Below, piece after piece: positions 10,088-20,748 of a stretch of 64,000 nucleotides of DNA (the stretch's first letter is position 1; the number at the start of each line of letters is the position of its first letter). Where the stretch lies: the NCBI GenBank assembly GCA_937625935.1, contig OW569368.1, positions 372,001-436,000 of the forward strand, written 5' to 3'. Position numbers and translations under genes: made by a program. The stretch is from Tetramitus jugosus. Lineage: Eukaryota > Heterolobosea > Eutetramitea > Acrasida > Vahlkampfiidae. The notes under the pieces were generated by a model. That model was given only the letters and a program-made list of their open reading frames with translations. It had not been told where the DNA came from and did not search any database.

Positions 10088-11821
10088 ATGAACGATCAAC
10101 AACCACCCACAATCAATGATGAAACAATCACACAGTCTAACGAACAAAATCATACATTCACCAATTCTGTTGAAGCTTCAACAAATGACCAGACCATCTA
10201 CGATGAAAATGGCGCGCAGGAAGAGAACAACAATAGCGACAATGAAGAAGATGAACAACCACAGAGAAAAAAGAGACGACTAGAGTGCATCACATGCTCC
10301 ATTTGCAACAAGAATGAAAGCAAGTACACTTGTCCAGGATGTCGTCTTCCCTACTGTAGCTTTCCCTGTTTTTCCTCTCATAAAACACAACATAGTTGCA
10401 CGGGTAGACGTGACAAGACTGCATTTGTCAGTTTGGATCAATTCTCTGACAAGAACATGCAGAGTGATTATCATTTTCTAGAAGATGCAAAAGATAAGAA
10501 GTTTAGCTCTCGGAGAATTCGTACGTTGAATCACGTGGACAATCACGAGTTTCAATATCATCCACCTCATGTCAAATTCCTTCAACAAAAGGCAACTCAG
10601 AAGGGAATTCATTTGTCTGTGATGCCAGAGGGAATGAGTAAGCGCAAGTGTAATACGACACGTTTTATCAATCGAGAAAATCAGTTCTTGTGGCACGTTG
10701 CACTCTTGTTTGATCAAGTCAGGATTAGTGATCATAACGAGCAGTTGACAACAACTGAGGAAAATGAAGCAAACAAGACTCTGGCACCACTTATGGTGAC
10801 ACAGAATGGAGTTTCAGAGAGAAAAGTGCTATTTGATGTGATACGGAGAGCTCTGGATAGAAACATGGAGGGTAGTGATCCAGTGATTCGAAATCGATTG
10901 CAAAAGTATGTGTATTGGTATGAGCAAGCACTGAGGAATCGACCCGAATGGAACAATATAACAGTTGAAGCACAACAAAAGCAGCAACAAGAGAGCTCGA
11001 TGACCTCGAATATTCGCAAGACAGATGAAAAGGAACAGAAAGCGAATGAAACGAACAAAAAAGAACAAGAGAAGGAAGCTGTAGCGGTCAATCAAGTCGA
11101 AAACAACAGCAATGCATCACTTAGTAATGAAGCTACGACGCAAGAAGCCGATGCGAAATCAACAGAAACCGATGATACAACTCAGAAGTCTTCTCTTGAC
11201 GGATCCGAGTCCGTCAAAGAAGCAGAGGAGGTGTCGACTGTTGATTCCTCTTCTGGTGCGGGACCACAAAGTATTTTCGATGAAAAGATTATAAAGTACG
11301 ATCCAGAATTGCCCATGGATCAGGTGCCATTCTGCTGTTTCCTTCGGGTAGCAGATTTGCCAAGTAATCAAACCTTTTATTACAGATTGGACTTGACGAG
11401 GACATTGCACGAGAATTTGATGGGCAAAGTTGTGCTCGAGTATCCAGAATTGCACATTTCATTGCCTACATATGCTCACGAGTACACTCTGGTTACAGAG
11501 GATCAACTCATGGATATTAAGCGTAGAAGGGACGAGAAGAATGAGCTACGGAAAAAGCGAAAGGAGGAATACGAACAGAAACAAGCAAGATATCAACAAA
11601 GATTCAACAAGGATACTGAATCAGGCGAAGCGTCAACAACGACAACTTCAACCACAGATGCACAGCAGTCATCATCTCATCATGGCAACCAACCATACAG
11701 TAATAGAGGTGGCGGTCGAGGAAGAGGAAGAGGCAATTTCAGGGGTGGTCGAGGAAGCCATTATTCCTCGAGGGGAGGTGGCTATCATTCACAGCACCAC
11801 AGACAGCGAACGCAACAATAA
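10088..11821 (+). CDS. BCD1: Box C/D snoRNA protein 1 homolog, HIT zinc finger
   Basis: A 577-residue single-exon protein. Residues about 65-105 form a HIT-type zinc finger (CSICN...YTCPGC...YCSFPCF..H...HSC). A conserved BCD1 core follows: 'LSVMPEGMSKRKCNTTRF' and 'NQFLWHVALLF', then a second conserved block around 'DLTRTLHENLMGKVVLEYPELHI'. BCD1/ZNHIT6 is the nuclear assembly factor for box C/D snoRNPs, needed for rRNA methylation machinery. The linker (about 290-400) is Gln/Glu/Ser-rich and disordered, and the C-terminus has an RGG/GRG box ('GGGRGRGRGNFRGGRG'), an RNA-binding tail that is not a standard feature of animal ZNHIT6. It starts 267 bp from the divergent transporter start. Confidence 0.88.
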   Translation: MNDQQPPTINDETITQSNEQNHTFTNSVEASTNDQTIYDENGAQEENNNSDNEEDEQPQRKKRRLECITCSICNKNESKYTCPGCRLPYCSFPCFSSHKTQHSCTGRRDKTAFVSLDQFSDKNMQSDYHFLEDAKDKKFSSRRIRTLNHVDNHEFQYHPPHVKFLQQKATQKGIHLSVMPEGMSKRKCNTTRFINRENQFLWHVALLFDQVRISDHNEQLTTTEENEANKTLAPLMVTQNGVSERKVLFDVIRRALDRNMEGSDPVIRNRLQKYVYWYEQALRNRPEWNNITVEAQQKQQQESSMTSNIRKTDEKEQKANETNKKEQEKEAVAVNQVENNSNASLSNEATTQEADAKSTETDDTTQKSSLDGSESVKEAEEVSTVDSSSGAGPQSIFDEKIIKYDPELPMDQVPFCCFLRVADLPSNQTFYYRLDLTRTLHENLMGKVVLEYPELHISLPTYAHEYTLVTEDQLMDIKRRRDEKNELRKKRKEEYEQKQARYQQRFNKDTESGEASTTTTSTTDAQQSSSHHGNQPYSNRGGGRGRGRGNFRGGRGSHYSSRGGGYHSQHHRQRTQQ

Positions 11822-12016
11822 ATCAACAATCGCCCGCAACATGGTATTCAGCTCGTCGCATCGGGCTTTTATTTCTTTACAACACAATGACGTTTGACAC
11901 AAGTGGAAATAACGACAGACCGACAAAGAAAAAACTTCTTTAGGTGGTGTTGCTCGCCACACAAACAAAAAACAGAGAAAAACTGAAAGAAACAACAACA
12001 ACAAACAAACAAAAAG

Positions 12017-12836
12017 ATGTCAGACGAATACGGACAGAGCAATGAACTTCCACCATTCAAAATTATAGTCATTGGAAATCAGGGCGTAGGCAAAACTTGT
12101 CTTATTAAACGATATGTGGACGATGCATTCATTGGTGAGTACATATTTGGATGACTGTATATTGGATTGTTGTTGTTTATTGGGGTGGAAATCATCATAT
12201 TGACACAAAATTCAAACTCTTCTTTTGCTGCTGCTTTGTGTGTGTTGTGAACAAAAAAATCAATCAACAATGGACGAAAAAAAACAAAATCAAATTGTGA
12301 ACACGTGAAATGAAATGAAATGACAAAAAACAGAATCACATTCAAGTACATTGGGCGTCGACTTCAAAATGAAGAATTTAGACATGGACGCCAGAGCTGT
12401 AAAATTACAACTTTGGGACTTCGCAGGCAATGATCGCTTTGCCAATATTCAAAAGTCTAGATTCGAAGAAGCACACGGTATTATTGTAGTATATGATATG
12501 ACGAACAAGGAAAGTTTTGAAGATATTGGTAAATATTGGGCAGATGAAGTTTCCAAGCACAAGCTAAAACCTGGTGTCGCCAAAATGGTCGTCGCCAATA
12601 AGTGCGATTTGTCCGACATGAGAACCGTAGACAGCAAGCAAGGAAAGCAGTTGGCACAAGATTTTGGCGCTCGATTTTTTGAGTCATCGGCGAAATTGAA
12701 CACGAACGTTTCGCAACTGTTTGAGGAAGTGGCGCGGGATGTAAAGCAAGTGGTAGAGAAGAGCTCAGTGGAAGCACCTGATGCATGGAGAGAAGAACAG
12801 AGGAAGGTTGTCAAGAAGAGATGTTTAATCATGTAG
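12017..12836 (+). CDS. Rab-like small GTPase with atypical switch II (2 exons)
   Basis: Exon 1 is 12017-12134 and exon 2 is 12334-12836, with a GTGAGT...ACAG intron of 199 bp; the product is 206 residues. P-loop 'GNQGVGKT', switch I threonine in 'SSTLGVDF', 'NKCDL' and 'ESSAK' are all present, so nucleotide binding is expected. Switch II reads 'WDFAGNDRF' instead of the Rab consensus WDTAGQERF: the catalytic Gln is Asn and the preceding Thr is Phe. The C-terminus ends 'KKRCLIM', a CaaX-like prenylation motif rather than the usual double-Cys Rab tail. General fold resembles Rab1/Rab8-type proteins. Slow intrinsic GTP hydrolysis is an inference. Confidence 0.85.
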
Positions 12837-13141
12837 GAGAGTAAAGTTGACATGGCGTTTTTTTGATTTCATTTAGAAGCTTTTCTTCCTGCTGCTGCCG
12901 TGTGGTTTGATGACACTTTTTATTGAGACGTCATCTGTCCGAGGCTGACAGTCTGAGCTACGGCGGTTTTTTTTGACAACAAACACCCACCCGCCTGCGA
13001 GCCTCGTAGCTTTCAATTATTATTGTCAGTTCCGACCTGGCAAACTCCACGAAAGCTTTCGTCCTTTGACATCCTGCATTTTCACTTTCGGCCGCACAGT
13101 CAAAACAAAACAACACAACAGTCACTAACCGACCGAGCAGC
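12837..13141. promoter_or_regulatory. Intergenic region upstream of TPR gene
   Basis: A 305-bp gap. It contains a TGACGTCA-like core near 12927 (reads agacgtcatc) and 'acggcggtttttttt' near 12960, a weak GGCGG/T-run motif also seen near other starts in the window. No gene is evident. Confidence 0.3.
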
Positions 13142-14109
13142 ATGTCTCCACCAGAACCACATTTGTCGCCCTGTGAAGGACAAAACATGTTCAGAATAGA
13201 GAAAGAAGCACAGGAGCACTACTTGGACGGTAACAGGTGGTACCATGAAGCAAAAAGCTTTGATATGGCACTGCAGTGTTACACCAAATGTCTGGCACTC
13301 AATCCCAGACACTTGCTCGCTCTCAAGAACAAGGGTATGTGTCATCTCGATTACAACAAAAACACAACAAAAATTTTCTGTCTGACTTTAAGAGAACTTT
13401 TGTTTTTCATGTTCATGACGAACGATTGTTTGCCCAAACAGGTAATGTTCATTTGGACCAGGGAGAGTTTGAGTTGGCACTCGAGCATTACAATCAAGCG
13501 ATTGAAGTGGATCCAAGCTATGCGATACCCTATTTCAATAGAGGTGTTGTGTATGGTCAGAGACAAGAATATGAGCTCGCACTCCACGAATACTCCAAGG
13601 CAATAGCTCTCGATCAGAGGGACCCTGATTTTTTCACCAATCGAGCTCTCGTGTATTACAACCTAGGTCAGTATGAATTGTCGGAGAATGATAATTTACG
13701 CGCCATTGCACTCGATCCGACAAACTTCAAAGCTTACAATAATTTGGGCAACTGTCATCGAGAGCTCAAGAATTATGAGAGAGCTCTAGAGTATTATACA
13801 AAGGTTATTGAGTTGAGTCCTGATTGTGAAATGGGATACAACAACAGAGGCAATATTTATTATGATATGGGTAACTTCCAGTTGGCAGTGATAGACTACT
13901 CGACTTCAGTTTCCATTGATCACAACTACATCAAGGGCTATTCCAATCGGAGCTTGGCTCTCTATCGCATGGGTCTGAATATTCCAGCTTTACGAGATGC
14001 GGCGCGTGCAGTGGAACTCACTTCGTCTCACTCACCTTACAACAACAATAAGAACAACTTCCTCAAGCTCATTTCTCGCAAGTCTCAAGACACACTTCTG
14101 TTCGAATAA
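13142..14109 (+). CDS. Tetratricopeptide repeat protein (2 exons)
   Basis: Exon 1 is 13142-13334 and exon 2 is 13442-14109, with a 107-bp GTATGT...AACAG intron; the product is 286 residues. Nearly the whole protein is TPR repeats: seven or so 34-residue units are recognisable by the W/Y-G-A/L-P pattern, for example 'AIPYFNRGVVYGQRQEYELALHEYSKAIALD' spread over one unit, and repeated 'YNNLGN', 'YNNRGN', 'YSNRSLALY' helices. TPR arrays are protein-binding scaffolds with no catalytic activity. It resembles the TPR-only proteins common in protists and bacteria. The partner and pathway are unknown. No signal peptide or membrane segment is seen. Confidence 0.85.
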
Positions 14110-14171
14110 AGCACGTGACTAACGATTAATAACAATAGATAGCATGAGTAAATTCCTCTCTCTAATATTCT

Positions 14172-15925
14172 TTACTTGTTTTCTTGAGCAATTAGCTCTG
14201 AGAATTCCTTCAATACATTTATGTACAATGGAGAAATTTCAGTTTCTCCTCGTGAGTCAATCTCCTGAAAGCCGCCGTATTGAGTACTCGCTGTTGTTGA
14301 TGTCGAATATGATTTGTTAAAGAATATCACAGTTACGGTGATATCGTCGTGTAACATTCTCTTGAAATCTGTGGGCAATTGCATCAGATTGGACAATTTT
14401 TCTTGATCGCTCCGACCGTAACCACTCTTTAACAATGCTTGTCTAATCAGAAACGTTGACACGTTGGCCTTGTCATGTTGCATGTATTGCTGACCTCGCA
14501 CAAACTGTTCCACTAATTGTACAACTTCAAGATTTTTAAGCACGTCCCAGAGACCATCACTCGCAATGACCATAAACTCATCGAACCTCGTGTCGAGCTC
14601 AATGTGTTGTATCTCTGGTTCGGCTTTCACATAGGGCGGATTCCACTTCTCCTGATTCTTAATTAAATCAGGCAACAGTATACCAATAACTGGCTCCTTG
14701 TACATGATATCACCAAAGGATCTTGATGGTTGCAATCCTCCCTTGATCCGTCCATCATACACAATGTCTCTCTCATTGGGAAACTCGCTTCTCAGCCTCT
14801 GTTCCTCACTCTCTGCTGTTTGATCGCGTGAGAGTGCAATGGCTTGTAATTGGCCTGTTCGGGCGTCTCTTCGCGCCAAAATTGCTCTACAGTCACCAGT
14901 GTTGGCCACCCATAGTTGATTCTTTTGAATGTAGGCCATGATTGCGCAAGAGCCTGACAAGTCATTGGGTATGACTTGCTTTCCCTTGATCATTCTCACA
15001 AGAGCACCCTTGCAAAACACGCTATCCGTATACACGAATGCCTCTCTCAACACCAATGGTATACCAAAAGTGTACCGCACCATGTTTCTCATATCTTGTA
15101 AAAGCTTACGCTCCTTTTCGTCCATTGTACTCTCAATGGCCCTGTTCCAGTCATCATCCGTCATTTGTTCCATATTGGTAAGATTACAGTTGCCTACGTT
15201 GAGCTGTGGGCGCTCTTTCATTTGTTGCCTCACTTTTTGTCTCATGAAGAGACGGAATTTCAAGTAGGGAATGAGGTGAGAGCTCAAGAATGAAGCACAT
15301 CCATCACCCGCATGTCCGTCATACACTATGATAACCGACCGTGGCAAAAAAGAACGAGTTAGTTGTCGGCCAAAAAAATAGTAAATGTCGGATGAATCAT
15401 CCGAAATGGGCAAGAGGAGAATAAAACTCAACGCAGTAAATTTCTCCAAAAATGGACAAAAAGCGGTCCACCAATGGTCACCAAATTCATACCTGCAAAA
15501 AAGCTCTCCTCTCCGTCGTACACTTGTGCTTGTCTGTCTTCGATTGGATCATTTGCAGCATACATGTTTGTGTCCACTCTGTAAACAATACTGCTATTGT
15601 TGATCATGTTGTGATTGTTTGGTGGCAATGACGACGGAAAAGTCAAGTTTTGATTCTTTTCTAATAGTCTCGAAATCTCCTCATTGGATAGCATTCTTGC
15701 CGCTTCCTCTGCATAAAAGTATTGTGTGTGATAACTGCTTGTTGTTGATGAACTGACACCACTGCTCATGTTTGATGGTGATGTTAGTGGTGGTGGTTTG
15801 TGTGTTGGTGGTTGTGGTGGTGCCTGTTGAGATGGTTGTTGTGCTGGTTGAGCCGATGGTTGTTGTTGGTGTTCCTGTTGGTTGTGGTGATGGTGAAGCG
15901 ATCGAAAAGCGGATCCAAATACCAT
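14172..15925 (-). CDS. PP2C-family metal-dependent Ser/Thr phosphatase (2 exons)
   Basis: Exon 1 is 15925-15493 and exon 2 is 15325-14172, separated by a 167-bp GTATGA...CATAG intron, giving 528 residues. The junction builds 'SFFAVYDGHAGDG', the PP2C motif whose Asp binds the metal pair. Further motifs are 'NTGDCRAIL', 'GGLQPSRSFGD', 'ASDGLWDVL' and 'DDITVTVIFF', so all metal-binding Asp residues appear present and activity is expected. The overall layout, with a long gap between motifs 1 and 2 and 'LWVANTGDCRA', is closest to the pyruvate dehydrogenase phosphatase-like branch, but no clear mitochondrial targeting peptide is visible. The N-terminal 50 residues are His/Gln/Pro-rich low complexity. 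An in-frame stop upstream of 15925 supports this start. Confidence 0.87.
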
Positions 15926-16397
15926 AAGTGTTCGAAAGGTGGGAGTTTGTTGGAAGTGGTCGGAGCAGCTGTTTTAGCTGTAGGGTGGCTCACAAATCGG
16001 TAGTTGTGTGGTGGTTTTTGGTTGATGGTCGGGCGGGCTTCAAATTTCTTTGCTTTCCGTGGTGAGTGTGGATGATTTTGTGTGAAAAGACCCAAAACTC
16101 TCTCTGATGATTCAAGCTTTTATACCAACGTTTGGTGGAACAAGTGATGCAAATGTATTGGGTGTGCGATGGTGTGGTTTGGTCAATTGCTGATAAACAC
16201 CTCTGGTTTTTTTGTTAGTTGATTCAATGAAACAGAGAACCAAAAGCGATATTCTTCCCATTCGATTCTTGGCTTGGGCTTTTTTCGTACCTGAAGGAAG
16301 GAGCATCTATTTTTGTTGTTAATTCTCACTCTTCCTTATCGGGTCAAAATATTCCTGTTGTAAGGGTAATTGAGTTACTCCGATTCATGCGATTGCA
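15926..16397. other. Intergenic region, upstream of PP2C gene
   Basis: A 472-bp stretch between the PP2C start and the 3' end of the GCP6-like gene. Minus-strand frames here are His/Thr/Asn-rich low-complexity or use non-ATG starts and have in-frame breaks, so I do not call a gene. Confidence 0.35.
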
Positions 16398-19300
16398 TCA
16401 TGTGTCATTCTCTACTTCATAAAAGGTGTTGAAGTTGAGCAGCAGTGTCAAAGGATCTCGATCACTGGTCATAATGCCCCGATTCGTAATGAGATTATGA
16501 TGAGAGGAGAGCAAAGACCGACTTGTCTTGAGAGAGGCATACAATCTCATTGCTTGATACTGGAACTCGTCCTTGGTGCGAATCATTGCCTCGAATGCAA
16601 AGCTGGATAATGGCTGAGACAGAGGGTTACTGACTAACTGTAGATGGAATCGAAGAATAAGATTCATAATATCCGTAATGATACTCATTGTATCCCTTGT
16701 TGAATCACCAAGGAGACATTGGGCAATGGTTTGTTGGAGGAATTGATGGTGAGCTTCGATAACGCTTGCAAAGGAGTTGGTTGTCTGAAGTTTCGTTTCG
16801 AAGTCTCTTGCGCAAATGCTGATTACTTGTGTCATGATGTATGACCGCATGATGTCCATAAAGTGTTGCAGCTCTTGCCTAAACATTTGTAGCTGTAATA
16901 TTCGCCGATCCTGGGATCGACGAATCGTTGGATGCTTAAATTGAGTCCATATGTTTTGAAGTACATGCTCGATTCTCTTCAAACGAAGCAGAAAATGATA
17001 GATCGTATTGTATAAGCTCATTGTTTCGCTACCGAAAATGATGTTCAGTGGGAATTCTAATTCATAATCAATTCGTATCATATCAAGCGATTGGATCAAG
17101 TATGGGTCCATAAACATTTCGTTGGGTTGTTCTATTGATAATGACAACTTGTCAACGTGCTTCCAAACTTTTTCAGTGTATTCTGCCTTCTTAACGACAT
17201 CATCAACCAGTGTATTAATACTTATGTGAGTGAGTGCTCCTTGATCTATTTTGTCGAATATTAAGGAACATAGCACATCGACGAAGTCTCCTGCTTCGAA
17301 TAAAATATATCTTCTCACGGTTTTAAAGTGATCCTGAATTTTAAGAACGTTAAATAACATTGTTCGTGTAATGGAGTGAACAATTACAGAATGTGCTTTG
17401 ATGGGATTATGAATACTCTCTCTGACTGACAGCTCGAAAGATAGTGTGTCTTGTTCTTCCAAAAACCCATGAGTCGCGTTGCTTTCAGCAGGTGATGAGA
17501 TTTGTTCTGGGTTGGACAAAATGGTTGATTGGTTATCTTTCTCGGCTATGTCTATTGTTTGTTCGTGATATGGCTCGCGATAAGCCACACTATCATCAAT
17601 TTCCATTGTTGTGGATTCCTGATATTCCTGTTGTCTTGGGGAATTGACTGAGGGAAGACTCTCATCAGTAGGAGCAATATCCTCCATTGGTTCGTCAAGA
17701 GTTCTTGTAGAATTATCAATAGGAGCAATAACACTTTTGTAATCATTCTGCTTCTGAGATGTCAGTACATCAGGCACAGTATTTCCCAAATTCTCAATAT
17801 TTGGTGATTCAGTTTCCATTTCCACATCACTCATCTCAACATTAATTTCACTTTGTTTACTTGCTGGCCAATATTCAGTTTCCTCATATGATTTTGCGAG
17901 GAATTCGTTTCTCTTCTGGTTCAAAACACTTCGTCTAAATCTCCATCTCGATAGTGCAATCCGTTTCTCTACTTGTTTCATTTTCGCTTGATATTCACTT
18001 CGTATTTCATTTTCAGCTTCCTTCTTCAAATTCTCTTCCTCTTCATCCAAATTGTTCAGAATGGATGAGTTATACGATGCTTGTTTTTCAGATTCCCGCT
18101 TTTCTCTCGCTTTCTTTTCACTCAGTTCTATTAGTTTTTGTTGAAGAAGGGATCTCTTAAAATCAAGTCGTTCTTTCACAATCTGAAGTACTCTTTCGTT
18201 GTGCATTAGAGAAAGCTCCTCCAATTTCTTTCGATAGACTCGTCGCTCTGCCATTCGTCTCTGTACTGCCAGTTCTTCTTGGTGTATTAAGCTGTTAATA
18301 TAACGTTCATGTTGTTCGTTGTGCTTCATCGATAATTCAATAAGAAGGTTTCGAGTATAATTCAGCATTTCGTCTGAATACTTGATTGAGATTAGTTCTC
18401 CTGTTATTTCAGGGTAGTATGTAAATATAAAATGTGAGGGCTCATATTGACGAATGACACACAATGTACGGCCTATTTGAAATATGCTACTTGAATCATT
18501 CATCAAAAATATCGGAATGTTATCATGAATTGCTGAGTATGATTGCCTCCAAGCATCCACTTCCTTTCCTTGGATTGAGTCTGGCTGAATATAAAACTCA
18601 TTGTACCTATCTGACAAGGTGCCAAAATATATCCATTCTCTAATCCACTTGAGATATGGGTCACATGCTGATTTAAATAAATAGAAGGCAATTGATTTTA
18701 GCTCTTGATAGAATTCTACTTCGATTGATTGTTGGTACAGGTAGGTTAATAACTTTGCTCCTTTAGGAAAGGTTCGAATTCTTTCAGATATCGGCTCGAA
18801 CGTCCAGTCGTCAGATATAACAAACTTGTCCTTCTTGTTTTGAATCTGTATATCGCAACAACATAGACGAGCCACAAATTTTAGTCTATTAATAATAGAT
18901 TCAAGATGAACAAGCAAGCTGATTAGAGTTAGACTGTTGCTATTCGCCTTCGAGGAGTCGATGGAGTAGCACGATTGTACTAATATTTCACTCTCCATTG
19001 TGCATTTTGTGTTCAGTATTGCCGAATGAAACCAATTCATAAAGTGTCCTACGGCCACAGAAAATGCACGACATATAACACCACATTGAATTGTTCGAAG
19101 TTCGTTCAATTGTTGAAATATTCCTATCCGTCTTACAAGCGATCCAGCATGGGCAAATTCAGTTAATATCCTAGCAGTGCTTTGTGCTGTGCATGCTTTA
19201 GTATACACAAATGAAGGTTTGAATATGGCATCTTCTTCATTGTAAGTAAAGTAAGATGACGGTATTCCTTGAAGCACCAACAAAACATAATGAATCAATG

Positions 19301-20412
19301 TTTGATCATCAACCAAAATAGCCTGCTCTTCTTCGAGATCGAAGTGCTTGCGACACAGATAGAGTTTGTCTGGATTGTTGTCAAAAAAGTAAATGTCATC
19401 CCTTTTCTTCTGACTATGTTCACTCTTGTTTAATGCTTCCAAAAATGAACGAGAGACATCATTTTCATTCCTAGTTGCTACAGAGTCCAATATTGAGTTT
19501 TCTTCTGGCAGTGTATAAATGAACACATTCGATGGTCCCCGTTCGGTTGGAATAATTTCTTCATTTTGCTCTGTGGGTTGTTGCAGAGAAAAAATTCCGT
19601 GAATGAACCGGTTCTCTCCCGCGGATAAGTACTTGGTGACATCTCTATATTCTCTCGTAAACTGGTTGCTATTATCGTCCTCTATAGGCTCGTTCACATC
19701 AGCGGATTGGTTCATATTTTCATTGGTCAATTGATGAAAGAACATGGATTGATGACCCATGTTCTTTCCTTCAATGTCCGCCAAACCAAACACGAGAGTT
19801 AGCAATTGATTGTGAAAAATGAGTCTGTGTGTAGAGAGACCGTTGGATTCACGTGTGATGGGACACATGGGATCATCGAACATCCAATTACACCTCCTCC
19901 ATCGATCCACTAGTTCACACAACCGATTCGCATCACTTTCACGCTTTTGACAATTGAGTCGATACAGAAATTGAGATATTCTCAGCTCTATGATTCTTTT
20001 ATGCTTATCTTCATTGACCTGGGAGTCAATTGCATCTTCCCTTTCATCATCAAGCAATAACTAAAAAGAGCAACAACAACAACAAACTTGTCAACAAATG
20101 ATCGAAACAACCAAGAAGATCATTATAACTTACTTGATTCTCATTATTGTCCACTTCCCCTTGCATACCCAACAAAATCTCAAAGCATTTGTGCTTTAGG
20201 CGGTTCAATAGCTTTTCTTCCTGTTGTTTGTTGAGCTCGCGCAGTACACTGGGTTTTATAATCGATTTGCACAAATTCACAATGAGATTCTGCACACTAC
20301 GACTGTCATTTTGTTCGTGATGCTCAGACACGATGTTGTTGTTCGTGCTCATTTCAGTTCTTTGCTCGAACTGAATGTTTCCCGCTCTTTTTTCATTTAA
20401 TTGCCCGACCAT
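16398..20412 (-). CDS. Gamma-tubulin complex component, GCP6-like (2 exons)
   Basis: Exon 1 is 20412-20134 and exon 2 is 20060-16398; the intron is 73 bp (GTAAGT...TTTTTAG). The product is 1313 residues. The C-terminal 350 residues match the Spc97/Spc98 GRIP2-type fold that binds gamma-tubulin, for example 'LEFPLNIIFGSETMSLYNTIYHFLLRLKRIEHVL' region, then 'FRQELQHFMDIMRSYIMTQVI'. The GRIP1-like part is near residues 330-650. Between them lies a long charged coiled coil (about 660-800) with an acidic, disordered linker up to about 960. A long insert between GRIP1 and GRIP2 is typical of GCP6 and sets it apart from GCP2-5. It would act at basal bodies and in microtubule nucleation. ATG 20412 is the first in the frame; an upstream GTG was not used. 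Confidence 0.75.
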
Positions 20413-20748
20413 TTTGGCGGTATCCCCTTCCTCAAGAAAACAAGATGAGAAGTATTCAGTCACTCAAAACTCAGAGATGCATTCTTGCTCTCTTCGTTGA
20501 ATGATCCAACTTTCCAAAATAGTGCATCAGTTAAAGTTATTTTTGATCAATCAGTTTAACCAAATTCTGCGGATTGGTTCACTTCATCGACCAACGAACC
20601 GAGCCGAGTCAAACAGTTTGAGCTTTTTCATGAACGATCAACGGACGCGATTGACCAACACAATACAACGCAACACCATTCGCAACAAAAAGCAGGATCA
20701 ATCTTGCAGCAAAAGGAGAAAACAAACGCAGTGTGGTACAGAGAACAG
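20413..20748. promoter_or_regulatory. Divergent start region (GCP6-like / histidine kinase)
   Basis: A 336-bp gap between divergent starts. 'ttttggcggta' sits directly upstream of the GCP6-like ATG (about 20413-20423), similar to E2F-type cores seen near other starts here. The kinase side is A/C-rich. Confidence 0.35.

Noticed and set aside
15784-16095. Minus-strand 103-residue His/Asn/Thr-rich frame
   Set aside because: Pure low complexity created by GTT/GGT repeats, overlapping the first exon of the PP2C gene in another frame.
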